Of a DNA stretch of 64,000 bases, positions 12,342 through 23,572 are shown piece after piece. Location: the NCBI RefSeq assembly GCF_949987515.2, contig NC_082695.1:68738265-68802264 (forward strand). Direction: 5' to 3'. Origin of the DNA: Delphinus delphis (lineage: Eukaryota; Chordata; Mammalia; Artiodactyla; Delphinidae). Under the pieces are notes generated by a model. The model saw only the letters and a list, made by a program, of their open reading frames with translations, ran no database searches and was not told the origin of the DNA. Position numbers and translations under genes: made by a program. The first letter of the stretch is position 1; each line of letters starts with the position of its first letter.

Positions 12342-12567
12342 CAGCGCTTCTGTACAGGTGTGCTGTCCACCATGGAGGCCACTAGCCACACGTGGCTCTT
12401 TAAACTTAAACTAATTAAAGTTTAATAAAATGAAAAGAAATTAGTTCCTAGTCATGCTACTTACATTTTAAATGCTCAACGGTCAAATGTGGCTAGTGAC
12501 TACCGTACCATATAGTGTAGTTATTCAACATTTACATCATCACGGAAAGTGCTATAGGACAACGCTG
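12342..12567. repeat. Non-autonomous hAT-type DNA transposon relic
   Basis: Ends are cagcgcttctgtacaggt... and ...ctataggacaacgctg, giving imperfect terminal inverted repeats (CAGCG/CGCTG). The internal 'ccactagccacacgtggct' and 'aatgtggctagtgactaccg' blocks are mirror images of each other, as in the mammalian MER-type hAT MITE that carries 'actagccacatgtggc'. No 8-bp target duplication was confirmed. Confidence 0.6.
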
Positions 12568-12861
12568 TTTTTACAATACTTAGTGGGTTACTGTAAATGG
12601 AGCTTAATCTGAAGATAATGAAGAAAGCAGAAGCAAGAGTACATAGAGAAATAACCACTGTAATTATAAATAAATATACACATAAATGTGTGCAGGCTGA
12701 ATGCCACTTAAGTGTTTGAGTATTATCTATTTGGCATCCTGGGTAATGAAAGGTTAGCAATAAAATAACAAGGCACATTACCCAAATGAAGGCAGGAACC
12801 TGAGTGAATGTAGAAGCTGACAGATTGAGCAGGCTACTTTGATACTCGCATGCGTGCATTC

Positions 12862-12864
12862 ACA

Positions 12865-12895
<31 letters not shown>

Positions 12896-12897
12896 CT
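12862..12897. repeat. (CA)n microsatellite
   Basis: Interrupted CA dinucleotide tract. Confidence 0.9.
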
Positions 12898-13075
12898 CAG
12901 ACGCTAAAAGGTAAAAAATTCCACTTGGGCTCTGCTTAACCTGAACCATGGTAAAGTTCCCAAATTATTTCTGTCTTGTGTCTTTCTTTCTACTTTTCCG
13001 CTTCAAAAAAGAATGTAAAGCAATTGGGGCCTTTTGCCTCTGATGTCTCGCTTAATCTTTATCCTGCAGTGATAG

Positions 13076-13225
13076 GAAAGTGGGTAGATGCAAAAGTAGG
13101 ACAGACCTGGCTTTGAATCTGAGCGCTGCTAATTAACAAGCTCTTTGACCATCCCTAAGACTCCATTCTCTCATCTTTGGAGTGGGGACAATCATTGTAC
13201 CCACCTCTGGGTTAGGTAAGCCCGA
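13076..13225 (+). repeat. MIR SINE fragment
   Basis: Order of blocks: 'gacctggctttgaatctgag', then 'ctctttgaccatccctaaga', then 'tctcatctttggagtgggga'. This matches sense MIR. Confidence 0.6.
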
Positions 13226-14807
13226 TAAAGCCTGGCCACGTTGGCATCTGGTACAGCGAGTGCTGAGAAAAGCGCTCCTCGTTATACTGACGTCTGCCCT
13301 TTTTCCTCAGCACCTCTGTATTCATATGCTTATTATTCTTTCTCTTTGTATTTCTCTTCTACTGCCTAGTTCCCATCCTGTCTCCCAGAAACCTAGAAGA
13401 ATTAGGAGAGTAACGAAGAGAAGAACCCCAGAAGCATAGAAAAAGGAGACAAAAAATTAATGAGAGAAGAAAGGATAGCAAATGTTTGTAAAAGGGAAAG
13501 ATATGCTTCCTCTTTCAGTTCCTAACCAAAACACATTTTATTTTATTATTTTCTTCTTCTATTTTTCCTTTATGCTAGGAGGTCAGTCTGATTGGCTTTC
13601 AAGCCAAAGTAATGATTTGTTTGCTGTGAACAGTATTTGTGTTTTTTATTAGTTGAGTCCTTAGATGGTCCTACAATATATTCACCTTGTCTTTTATTTA
13701 ATTCAATATTTCCTTGAGAGATATGAATGAAAAGAGGAAAACCTCTATGTTTGGTTATATTGTCTCTGGTAATTTCCTCATGTGAAGCTTTGCTGAGAAA
13801 TCATTTCATGAAGTGCTCCATCTGTAAGCTGTTTGTGGTGCTTTGTAATCTAAGGATTTAATTGTTTCTCTGACTCTGAGGGCAGGCTGCCAAAAAGCAC
13901 ACCTCACCAACCAAAGCAGGTGACGAATGTTTATTCTGCTCTAATTGGTAACTAAAGTCTGCTCTGCATTATGGTCCAGAGAAAACCTCAGACCTTCTCA
14001 TCCTGTTGCTATAGAGAAGCAAGTCTGGGCACATGGAAGACAGTCAGTACTTCCTGTGTCTTCTCTGGCTGAGATGATGACAACTGGACCTCGGTCTCTC
14101 CATTACTGAAATGGGAATGACCATCCCTGCCCTAACTTCTTTGTAACATCATTGAGATAACTGATGAAAAATTGTTTTTAAAGTCAGAGCACAGTACACA
14201 TGAAAGTCTGCTTTTCTTAAATGTGATGGAAAATACCACATACATTTGGTAGCACTCATCAGGAAAGAGCCAACAACTCTAAGCAGATTATCTCTAAATA
14301 ACCCCAAGACAGCTAGTTAATTCAGTGGGGAAAAGAAAAAATTAGGAATACAATTACTTGGAAGAGTATCTGGAGGGATGCACTGCTTCCTCGAGGCTTA
14401 AAGAAAGTATCCTCCATACTACAGATTATTTATGTACAATTCTTACACCATGACCAGAGCCCAGAGCAGCCCGTCTGTTTTATCTGTGATGCCCCTTCCT
14501 CTCTATACCGAATGCGACAGAAGCAGGAATCTTTCTCTCCCTTCTTGATTTCCTAGTCCCAACAATACTTTCAGCTCACTATGAGACTCAGAATGTAGAA
14601 CTCATTCTAGATTTTTCCCCTCCTCATTGTTCCTCCAAATATACCTACAAACTGTGTCACTCACATGCATCTTTTGCTCTTCATTTGTGTTCTGCCACCT
14701 GAAGGCAGGCCTTTGCGATCTTTGCCGGGATAATTACAACAGTGTCTGACGTAGACCTGCTTTAAACATCTTTTCCTGGACTACATAGTTCTGGGGAATC
14801 AGTATCT
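13226..14807. other. Intron, mostly unrecognised
   Basis: No exon found. About 14050-14165 has a weak MIR-like pattern. 14470-14750 is pyrimidine-rich and may be an old L2 fragment. Neither is firm. Confidence 0.35.
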
Positions 14808-14824
14808 CTAAAAGCACAGTTTGA

Positions 14825-15118
14825 GGGCTTCCCTGGCGGCGCAGTGATTGAGAGTCTGCCTGCCAATGCAGGGGACACGGGTTTGAGCCCCGGACCGGGA
14901 GGATCCCACATGCCGCGGAGCAACAAAGCCCGTGAGCCACAACTGCTGAGCCTGCGCGTCTGGAGCCTGTGCTCCGCAACAGGAGAGGCCGCAACAGTGA
15001 GGGGCCCGCGCGCCGCGATGAAGAGTGGCCCCCGCTCGCCACAACTGGAGAAAGCCCTCGCACAGAGGCGAAGAACCAACACAGCCAAAAATAAATTAAT
15101 TAATTAATTTTAAAAAAA
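14825..15118 (+). mobile_element. CHR-type SINE with 17-bp target-site duplications
   Basis: A complete SINE from 'gggcttccctggcggcgcag' to an (AATT)n/A-rich tail. It is flanked by ctaaaagcacagtttga (14808-14824) and ctaaaagcgcagtttga (15119-15135), 17 bp with one mismatch. The tRNA-derived B box is partly decayed (gggtttgagcccc). The good duplications and GC-rich body suggest moderate age. Confidence 0.95.
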
Positions 15119-15239
15119 CTAAAAGCGCAGTTTGAAACTTATTCAAAATGTTATTCAACTCACCATCCATTATTCAGTGAAAAGCAAGGATAAGGGGCTG
15201 AGCTTTGGAATTAGAAATTCTCCCACTTACCTACAAAAA

Positions 15240-15330
15240 GGGGGTAATCGTTTATCCATTCAACAGATATTTGTTAAGTATTTACTGCATGCCAGAGACT
15301 GGATTAAGGGAAGGATTAAATAAAATAAAG
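15240..15330 (-). repeat. L2 3' end fragment
   Basis: 'attcaacagatatttgttaa' and 'tactgcatgccagagactgg' match the reversed L2 3' end. Confidence 0.5.
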
Positions 15331-15384
15331 GATGTGAGATAGTTAACAAAGGGCCTAATTAGACATCCAACAAATGTTACTACT

Positions 15385-15428
15385 TGGAGGGGGATGGAGG
15401 AGGGAGAAAAGGGAGAGGGAGGAGAAAT
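15385..15428. repeat. G-rich purine tract
   Basis: Runs of GGG/GGGG spaced by A-rich gaps on the + strand. It has quadruplex-forming potential but is short. Confidence 0.6.
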
Positions 15429-15439
15429 TGTCAGTCTTC

Positions 15440-15770
15440 AAGTTTTGATCCTAATGTGCATGATTGTACAACCACCATGTGGTGTTTACTTGTATTTGCT
15501 TATTCCACTCTCTCTCCTCAACCTTTCTTCATCAGAAGATTCAGCAAAACTGCCACCTTCTCGACAAAGCCTCTCTGATTCCAGAACACTTTGCTCTGAT
15601 TTTTTTTTTTAAAACTTCCAACATGGCTTCTCTATTAGAAGATTCATCAAGGTGAATAAGGGCTTGTTTGTTTAAATCCTTACATACCCTAGAAAACTTA
15701 TAACCATGTCTTACACACAGAAGGTGCTCAATGAGAATTGATGAGCAAATGAACAAATGAATAGAGGAAG
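15440..15770 (+). repeat. L2 LINE 3' fragment
   Basis: 'acaaagcctctctgattcc' followed downstream by 'cacagaaggtgctcaatgag' and 'gatgagcaaatgaacaaatg' is the sense 3' UTR and end of L2. A further reversed L2 end lies at about 15950-16010. Confidence 0.6.
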
Positions 15771-16200
15771 AATAACTGAATGTGAATATGCAAGTGAGAG
15801 GTTTCGTTGCACAATCTCTTTGGATTCATAAACCTACAGGTATCAGAACGTGTAGTTTGAGATCAAGAAATTTGAGTTCTTTGTTCAGATTGATTGGGGG
15901 CTGCCATTTCACCTTCACTAAATAATATAGCCCTTCTGTGTCTCACATGTTCATCAATTCAACAAATATTTGTTAAATACTTCCTATATGCCAAGCAGTG
16001 AAACTTTCCCTATAAAGTTTATTTTTATCTGATTTCCCTCCTGGTGATAAACCTTGGTAGATTAAAGAAAATTTATGTTGATTCTCCTTTAAACTCAAAT
16101 ACTTCCTTACACAGACTAGCTGAGTATGTGGTACCTGCAAGACTGGTTAATGAACAAGTTATGTTATAATCTGACCGTTCTTTGAATAGTGTTCATAGAA

Positions 16201-16305
16201 TAAGAAGGAAGGAAAGAAGGAAGGGAGGGAGAGAGGAAGAAAAGGGGGAGGGAGGGAGGGAAGGAAGGAAAGAAGGAGGGAGGGATGGAAGGAAGGAAGG
16301 AAACC
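16201..16305. repeat. (GGAA/GGGA)n purine microsatellite
   Basis: About 100 bp of almost pure purine (GGAAG, GGGAGG units). The mirror-like purine run could form triplex or quadruplex DNA. Confidence 0.92.
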
Positions 16306-19300
16306 TTCAAAGGGTACTAATTAGATTAGCTATTAATTCAATTTGCAAACAAGTATATGTAATGAAGTAGAATTGAATATTGAAAGTACTGTATAAATTG
16401 CATCTTTCTTGAATATGAATTGCTCATGCTTTCAAGAGATCAATGCAATTGTCTGTGTTTGCTGTCCACCCATTACACTTAATTAAACAGTTCAGGTCCA
16501 GTGGGGTCAGAGGTATCCAGTAACATTTACCAGCTGACAGGGATCCAGTGGTCTGTACTCTGTGCCTGGGGTAGCCTTGCTTCTCTGCAGTGAGCAGGCA
16601 TCTGCATTAGGAAAACAGCTACCACTCTAATTTTCTCTAATTGACTTGTTGGCAGTGCTAACAGAGGGCAAAAGATGTAGAGACATGAAGACTGGGCCCC
16701 GGCAAGCGCTGGGCATTGATGGGGCCACTGAGTGAAGTAACTAATCTGTAATGAATAAAGGACTATGGGCTGTCAATCTAGCACACGCCAGTGGCATTTA
16801 ATTCACAGAAAATAGTAATTAAAAACGATGATGTTCTTCTCACTGGCTTTTGTTACCAAGTACAGCATCTTGGTCCAGCCCCTGAGGATCTGTCTGCAGG
16901 TTGTTTGATTCATTCCCTTAGCCCCAGAGAGCCACATGCATCTCACTACCTTCAGGCAAGCCTCAACAAAAGCTCTTACGATAATGGGTCTCTCACCTAC
17001 CAAGTCTCTGTGGAAGGAGAACCAGAAATTCTCCCCACTGCCCATTCCTTGTCTTTATAACCCCTATAATCAATAAATGTGCATTTATTTCCCCTTTTTC
17101 CTAGCCACAAAGAAGATACTGGCCAGAAGCTATCTGTTTTGGATGCTCAAAGAGTTATTAAGTATTTCTTTATCCTCCTTTGTCCCATTGTGATGTATTC
17201 CATAGGAAAGGTTGGCCAAACGATGATGAAAATCTGATCAAGAGTTTGAAATCTTTGGAATCACTCCGAATATCCATAATTAAAAATAATCGCCATGTGA
17301 ACATCCACCAAAATTCAAGTTATCTCAGTAGGATTCAGTCACAGTGAATTCAAATGAGAAAATACCTCTCTACGTTGTTTTTCAGAGGCAGTTGATACAT
17401 TTTTCAAGCCTGTATATCTGTATCATTTCAGCAAATCGAAAAAATAAATTTACTATCATAATTGTCATTAAATGTATTCCTGAACAATGGGGTCTGACCA
17501 TAATTAATGATTAATTCATTTTGAATTCATTATGATAATATTAAATGTGTTTAACTCATTTGCTGCTTCTAAAGAGGGAACAATTCTAGGCAATTCTTTT
17601 GTGATTTACTGGTTTTAAAGTTTAAGAGCTCTGAGCATGTGCAGGAAAATAGCTCCACATTGCCCTCTAGTGGTGAGCTAGTAAATGACACCCTTCTTTT
17701 GTACAGGGAGAAAACACAAACCCTTGTTCTCCTTTGCTCCCATACACTCTCACAGCCATCTTTCCACCTCAGTACACACTTAAACGAGATGCCTCCATCA
17801 CAGTATAAAAGGGGATCAAAGCAATAGAGTCCTATGTCCACTATTAACCAATAACCAAATAATATTTTTATTGTTGTTGTTCAGGCTGATTCACTATTGG
17901 ATCAAGTTTGACGGGGGTGTAAAAAGATTCTGTTGTTTCCTTAGTAGATCCAGATGCAATTTGACAAAAGCACTATATGGAGGCCAGAGAAAGCCCAAAA
18001 GATGTTGAGTAGCAGGTAGAGTATGAAGAGCATAAAGAAGCTTCTTGAAAAAGGTAGACAGAAGGGGATGTGAAGTTGTCTTAGGTCTTTTATTTCCTAG
18101 GTAGCTCTGTGTTACTTTACAAATGTCAGTGGACTTACCGGATCCTCAAATTACTGACAACAGCAGAATACCAGATCAAAAAGTCTTGAAGACCCCTGGC
18201 TCTAGCAATATTCTTGTATCAGTAACAACTCCATTGTTGTTATGGCAACTCCGAAGGCAAATCTGTTTACCTTTCCTGAGAATAAGCCATTACCACTTTC
18301 TATTTAAATTGAAGCTTGGCCACTGTCAAGGTGTACCCAGGGTAGTTAGGATTTGTGGAATTTAGCAGTTAGTGTAATTCATTCATCCAACAGCTGGTAA
18401 ATTATAAAACTCCGTGCTCTTTGCTAGCATACCTTATACCATGGCTAGACATCGAACGGAAAAAGCTGCCGTTACCCAGATGAGTAGAGACTTGATGGGT
18501 ATTGATATTAGCAAGAGTCAGTATTGAAACGACAATGACTTCGCCTTTACTGTGGGGGGAGATTAAGAAATGGTGACTACGGCTTAGGATCCAGATAGCA
18601 GCTAGATGAGGTTAATTCAGATTGAGACAAAAATTCAAACCAGTAAAATGAGAATGAACCAGTTGAGTTACTTTTAATTTTTTTTTAATGAGAATAAATG
18701 CATACTCCAACACTGAAAACCAATAGTGCAGTGATGCTGCAGAGACTTTTACAGAGTCAGTTGTCTGAGGAGGTAGAAATTGGGCAGCTGGGAGGTGGGG
18801 ACAGAGTGGTGAAGGGATGAATTCAATGTAACGTGGACCAGGCTGGGAGTTTCAGCATCAACCCTGAGCAGGAAGTTCAGAACTCAAGTCAGACATTCTT
18901 CCCTCTGAATTCCAGTCTAAATTGGAGAGGTCCACATAAAACAAGCATGCTCAATAACCTTGCATAAAGGAGACCTGCTTTCTTATTTTATATTTACCCT
19001 CTTTACCACATCATATAGTTTCTTCGTGGTTGCTGTTGATCTTATGGTTGACATCTTGACTGAGGAAGCCCAGACTTTATGACCTTCTTCCATGAATACA
19101 TATATATTTGCATAATACATATATGTTCCTACATATAGTTGTATATGTAGGGATCTGAGGTTAGAGACTAGTGGCCATGGACCTGGATTCAGTTCAGAGA
19201 TACATTTTGTTTTGCCAGCACAGGTTTGTTTTCTTTATTTGCCAACATTTGAGAATGTGATGATTTCCCATAAAAATCTGGATTTCCAGAAAATTTGACA

Positions 19301-19799
19301 CCAGGACTGCTCTCCATATGCTAATAACACCTGGAAGCTGAGTGGTGACCCCGCTCCTTACATGAATTACTTAGATGAATTCCTGTCCAGCATCCTCTCT
19401 CCCCTATTGTCTCTCATACACTGTAGCCAAATATCTTTATCTGTCTGTCTCTCCCTCCCTCTCTCAGGTTTAAAAACAAAGACAAAAACAAAAATAAAAT
19501 TCTGACTTCTAAGCATGTGAGTTTGGCATTCCTGATCTCTCTCTCACTTCCTTAATAAAGAAATACATAGACAGATGAAAATATATAGTATATGTATATT
19601 AGGTGAAACTAAATGCAGTTTCACGCAAAAGAAGTAATTTTTTATGGTTCTAACCTCATATAAATGTTTACATTGTAGTTGTATATATGTTTGAAATCAG
19701 ACTTTGACTTCACTCCAATAACTATAAAGTATATTCGTCCTAGTAGAAAAGTATTTTGGTGATCTTCCTCACTGTATTTTCAATCTGTCCCATCTTTTT
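16306..19799. other. Intron, no gene seen
   Basis: Contains a CTCF-like motif at 17661-17673. 16440-16800 and 17220-17560 look like unique sequence with AT-rich homeodomain-type words (aattaa, taatta). They could be conserved noncoding DNA, but no alignment is available. No exon upstream of 23466 was found here. Confidence 0.4.
17661..17673 (-). promoter_or_regulatory. Candidate CTCF binding motif
   Basis: TGCCCTCTAGTGG reads on the minus strand as CCACTAGAGGGCA, a close match to the CTCF core. It is a single motif match in intronic DNA; occupancy is unknown. Confidence 0.4.
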
Positions 19800-20095
19800 C
19801 CTGAGATGTTTCTTTTCTTCTACCATCCTTCTACCTCTAAATCCTACCCATGCCCTTCAGTCCTAGTTCTAAGTCCAAGAAGTCTTTGATGACCCAATCC
19901 CTCACTAATTTTTTAGGCCTCTAAACTCATATAGCATTCATAAGTTGTATCACATACTTTACTGCTTAATTTTATGTAGTCTTTCATTGTTTTCTCTGCC
20001 CGGAATTATGATTGTAACCTGACAACAGGGGTCCATCTTTTCCAAATATTCTTGGAATTTCTCCAAGCATTTAACAGCATTTAACACTTGTTGAC
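19800..20095 (+). repeat. L2 LINE 3' fragment
   Basis: 'aatcctacccatgcccttca', 'agaagtctttgatgaccca' and later 'tttaacacttgttgactgat' follow the order of the sense L2 3' end. Confidence 0.55.
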
Positions 20096-22145
20096 TGATT
20101 ACTTTCTTTTCGGTAAACTAAGTTGACAACATAAATCTAAAAAAGTAAATATCCCCTCTTGCAGGCGAAGCAATTCACTGAATAGAAGCCCTTCGACTGC
20201 ATTGAATGCAATCTTATTTTATTCTTCTTGTTGTATTGTGGTTCTTGTGTCACTGTGGTTTGGAATGTCAAATCTTTACCGCTAATATTTAGGGCACATA
20301 AAAATTTCACAAAGGAAAAGCCATCTAATCAATTTTCAAAGAATATTGTCAAAGATAAATTCATTCATTTTAAAAGCTTTTTTTTTTTGTAAAATAAAAC
20401 ACAGACACAGAAAACCACATGTGACAAATGTATCACTTCATGAGTTATTTTAAGTTAGAGTTCAACCTGTTTCTTTGCTCTGTTTCCTGCAAACTGGCAG
20501 TTGGATCAAGAAGCTTGATCAGACTAAGCAGGTTCGATCCTTTTGGCAAGACTCTAGAGGGTACTGTGTTCTTTCATTAGGAGATATGTAATGTCTGGAT
20601 TCTCTGTTTTATCTTAGCAATCATGAATGCTTAATGCATAGTTTCATTTGTTCACTGGGGCTGATAAATAGCAATATTTGAATTTTATCATTTGTTTCTT
20701 ATTAGTAGGAATAGTACGGTAAGAGGATACTCCCCTCACATGCTCTTTGGTTACACAGTGGTAGAGTTTATTCAAGAAAGACATGATAAATATTTGACTC
20801 TTTACCCAGACTTGAAGATAGTAATTTGGTTCCCTGTCAATCTCAGAAGTGACCAACTCTTATTATTCTTTAAAAAATCTTTATGAATTCACCCATCCAT
20901 ATGTATTTGTTAAGTTTCATTTCATTGCAACTTTCATCTTTATTGACGCTCAGACTGTCCTCACCTTTGGTCAGTGGAAAACTCTTCCAAGTTGATTTCC
21001 AAATCCATTTGACACAATCCTGTTAGTCTTTGAATGTTTCCTTTCTGTTTGATATGTGAGGATGCCTCAGGCTCAATTGCTGTGTTTCCTGCCTCAGACT
21101 AGGAATCAACCAGCTCTCCAAGAAGTCTTTGTTTCTTGCAGTGCAAAATATTTTTTTCAAAATCTCAGTTTGGGTGCTAGGGATACCTGTTGTTATTAAG
21201 TCAGTGTTTCTAGACATTTTCAGTGGACAGAATTAGAGATAAAATACCTTTTGAGTTTAAACTGATTTTTCAATTAAATTGTGGGAACACAATACTGAAT
21301 CTTTTGTTCACACCAGGAATCCAGTTCTCAAGGACACAGGGTATGATAGAATTAGAATTTCTCCTGATAACCCATTTGCTCTATCTCATATTACATTGGT
21401 TTCAGAATAACAATAATAATAGTGTCACCATCAATAATAATTATGGAAACATTTTTGCATATACTATTCATATTCATATTCTCCCTTAAGTTTATCTTAT
21501 GATTATAATATAGGTACAATTTTGTAGCCTTGCAAAATAAAACCTCTTCCTTTTAACCCTTAGTTAGTCTTAGTTCATTAAATTTATTGTTCACCAGTTA
21601 GTTATTAGGTCAGTATCTCCCCTGGTCATTTAGAATGTCTAAAGCTCATTTTCTAGTGGATCTCAGGATCAGGGGAACAATATTCCCTGATTATTTGCAA
21701 GTTGATAACAGTTTGGGTGAGCCCCTTATATTTAAAGCTAACTCTTGTTGCCTGGAAAATCCTTGAATCACATTGTCTTACCTTGAGTGTCTCAAAAAAA
21801 TCACGTAAATTTCTTCAGGCACAACATGGTGCTGTCAAAAAGTCTGATAATAAATTAATTTTCCCTCTTATAAGTCGTGTATTCTTTTGTGTGCCTAAAA
21901 GATTTTTTTAAGTCAGCAAAAATTTCTTGAATAACATTTTTTCATCTATATTTGTTCTGTTCCCTTTCTTTGGTTTTTTCCCTCAAGGACAACTATTACT
22001 CCAATGTTAGCTTCCTTCTAGAATATTTGTCACTTTTTCCTGCATTCTTTTCTACTCTTTCTTCATTTACTTTTGTTTTTGTTTTCGTTTTTCTCCTTGT
22101 TGCATTTATTTGTTCATCTCATTACACTTTATTTCTCAAATTTCT
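20096..22145. other. Intron, nothing recognised
   Basis: AT-rich intronic sequence. A T-run at 20381-20390 is followed by an A-rich stretch. No exon, RNA gene or firm repeat identified. Confidence 0.4.
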
Positions 22146-22305
22146 TTTTCACTTAGTGGAATTCTTTCTTGAGCTAGGCCACCCCATTCAGAGTCCTTTG
22201 TCCCTTATGTGGAATTCTTTCTTGAGCTGGGCTGCCCCATTCAGATTTCTTTGTCACTTACATAGAATTCTTTCTTGAGCCAGGCTGCCTCATTTCTGAA
22301 TTCTT
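22146..22305. repeat. 53-bp minisatellite, three tandem copies
   Basis: The block containing gaattctttcttgag recurs with starts at 22157, 22210 and 22263, a period of exactly 53 bp. Each copy is followed by a 'gccaccccattcag'-like and 'tttgtcacttat'-like segment. Copies differ at several positions; the last is partial. Confidence 0.92.
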
Positions 22306-22605
22306 CGAATTCTGATTTATGTAACTCTTGCATATCTGGCATTTTATTTTCTTAATGTTGTTTAGCTCACTTTGAAACAGTAAATTGCAGGTTTGATCTG
22401 TTTTTCTCGTGTATTTTTGATCCTTTCCTTGTGTACTTGTCTATAAGAATGATGTTCTCCTCATTTTGTTTTGTAAGGAATTTAACCTCAACGGATTTTC
22501 CTTGCTCGCTTTTATGTGATTTGTTTCCCTGCATTCCCAGAAGTTCAAATAGCTCTTCTAAATACACAGAGTTCCCTATCCTGTCATTTTCCTTAGACCT
22601 GCGCT

Positions 22606-22810
22606 CAGGGCTCAGCAAACTGTAGCCTGTGGGTCAAATCTGGCCTAGGTCCTATTTTTGTTTGGGCCCCACTGAACTAAGAATGGTTTTTATATTTTTG
22701 AAGAGTTGCAAACAAACAAAACAAACAGACGAATGTGTGGCAGAGACAAAGTGGTCTGCACAGCTATATTGACTGTCTTGGCCTTTTACAGAAAAGTTGG
22801 CTGAGCCCTG
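22606..22810. repeat. Non-autonomous hAT-type DNA transposon (MER-like)
   Basis: Terminal inverted repeats cagggctcagcaaac... and ...gttggctgagccctg pair almost perfectly. The inside has 'gggtcaaatctggcctaggt' and 'ggccttttacagaaaagttg', diagnostic of the mammalian 'cagggctcagcaaac' MITE family. It is 205 bp. No 8-bp target duplication remains. Confidence 0.75.

Positions 22811-23572
<762 letters not shown>

Noticed and set aside
14734..15107. Several overlapping open frames of 78-109 codons
   Set aside because: They arise from the GC-rich SINE body, read in different frames on both strands.
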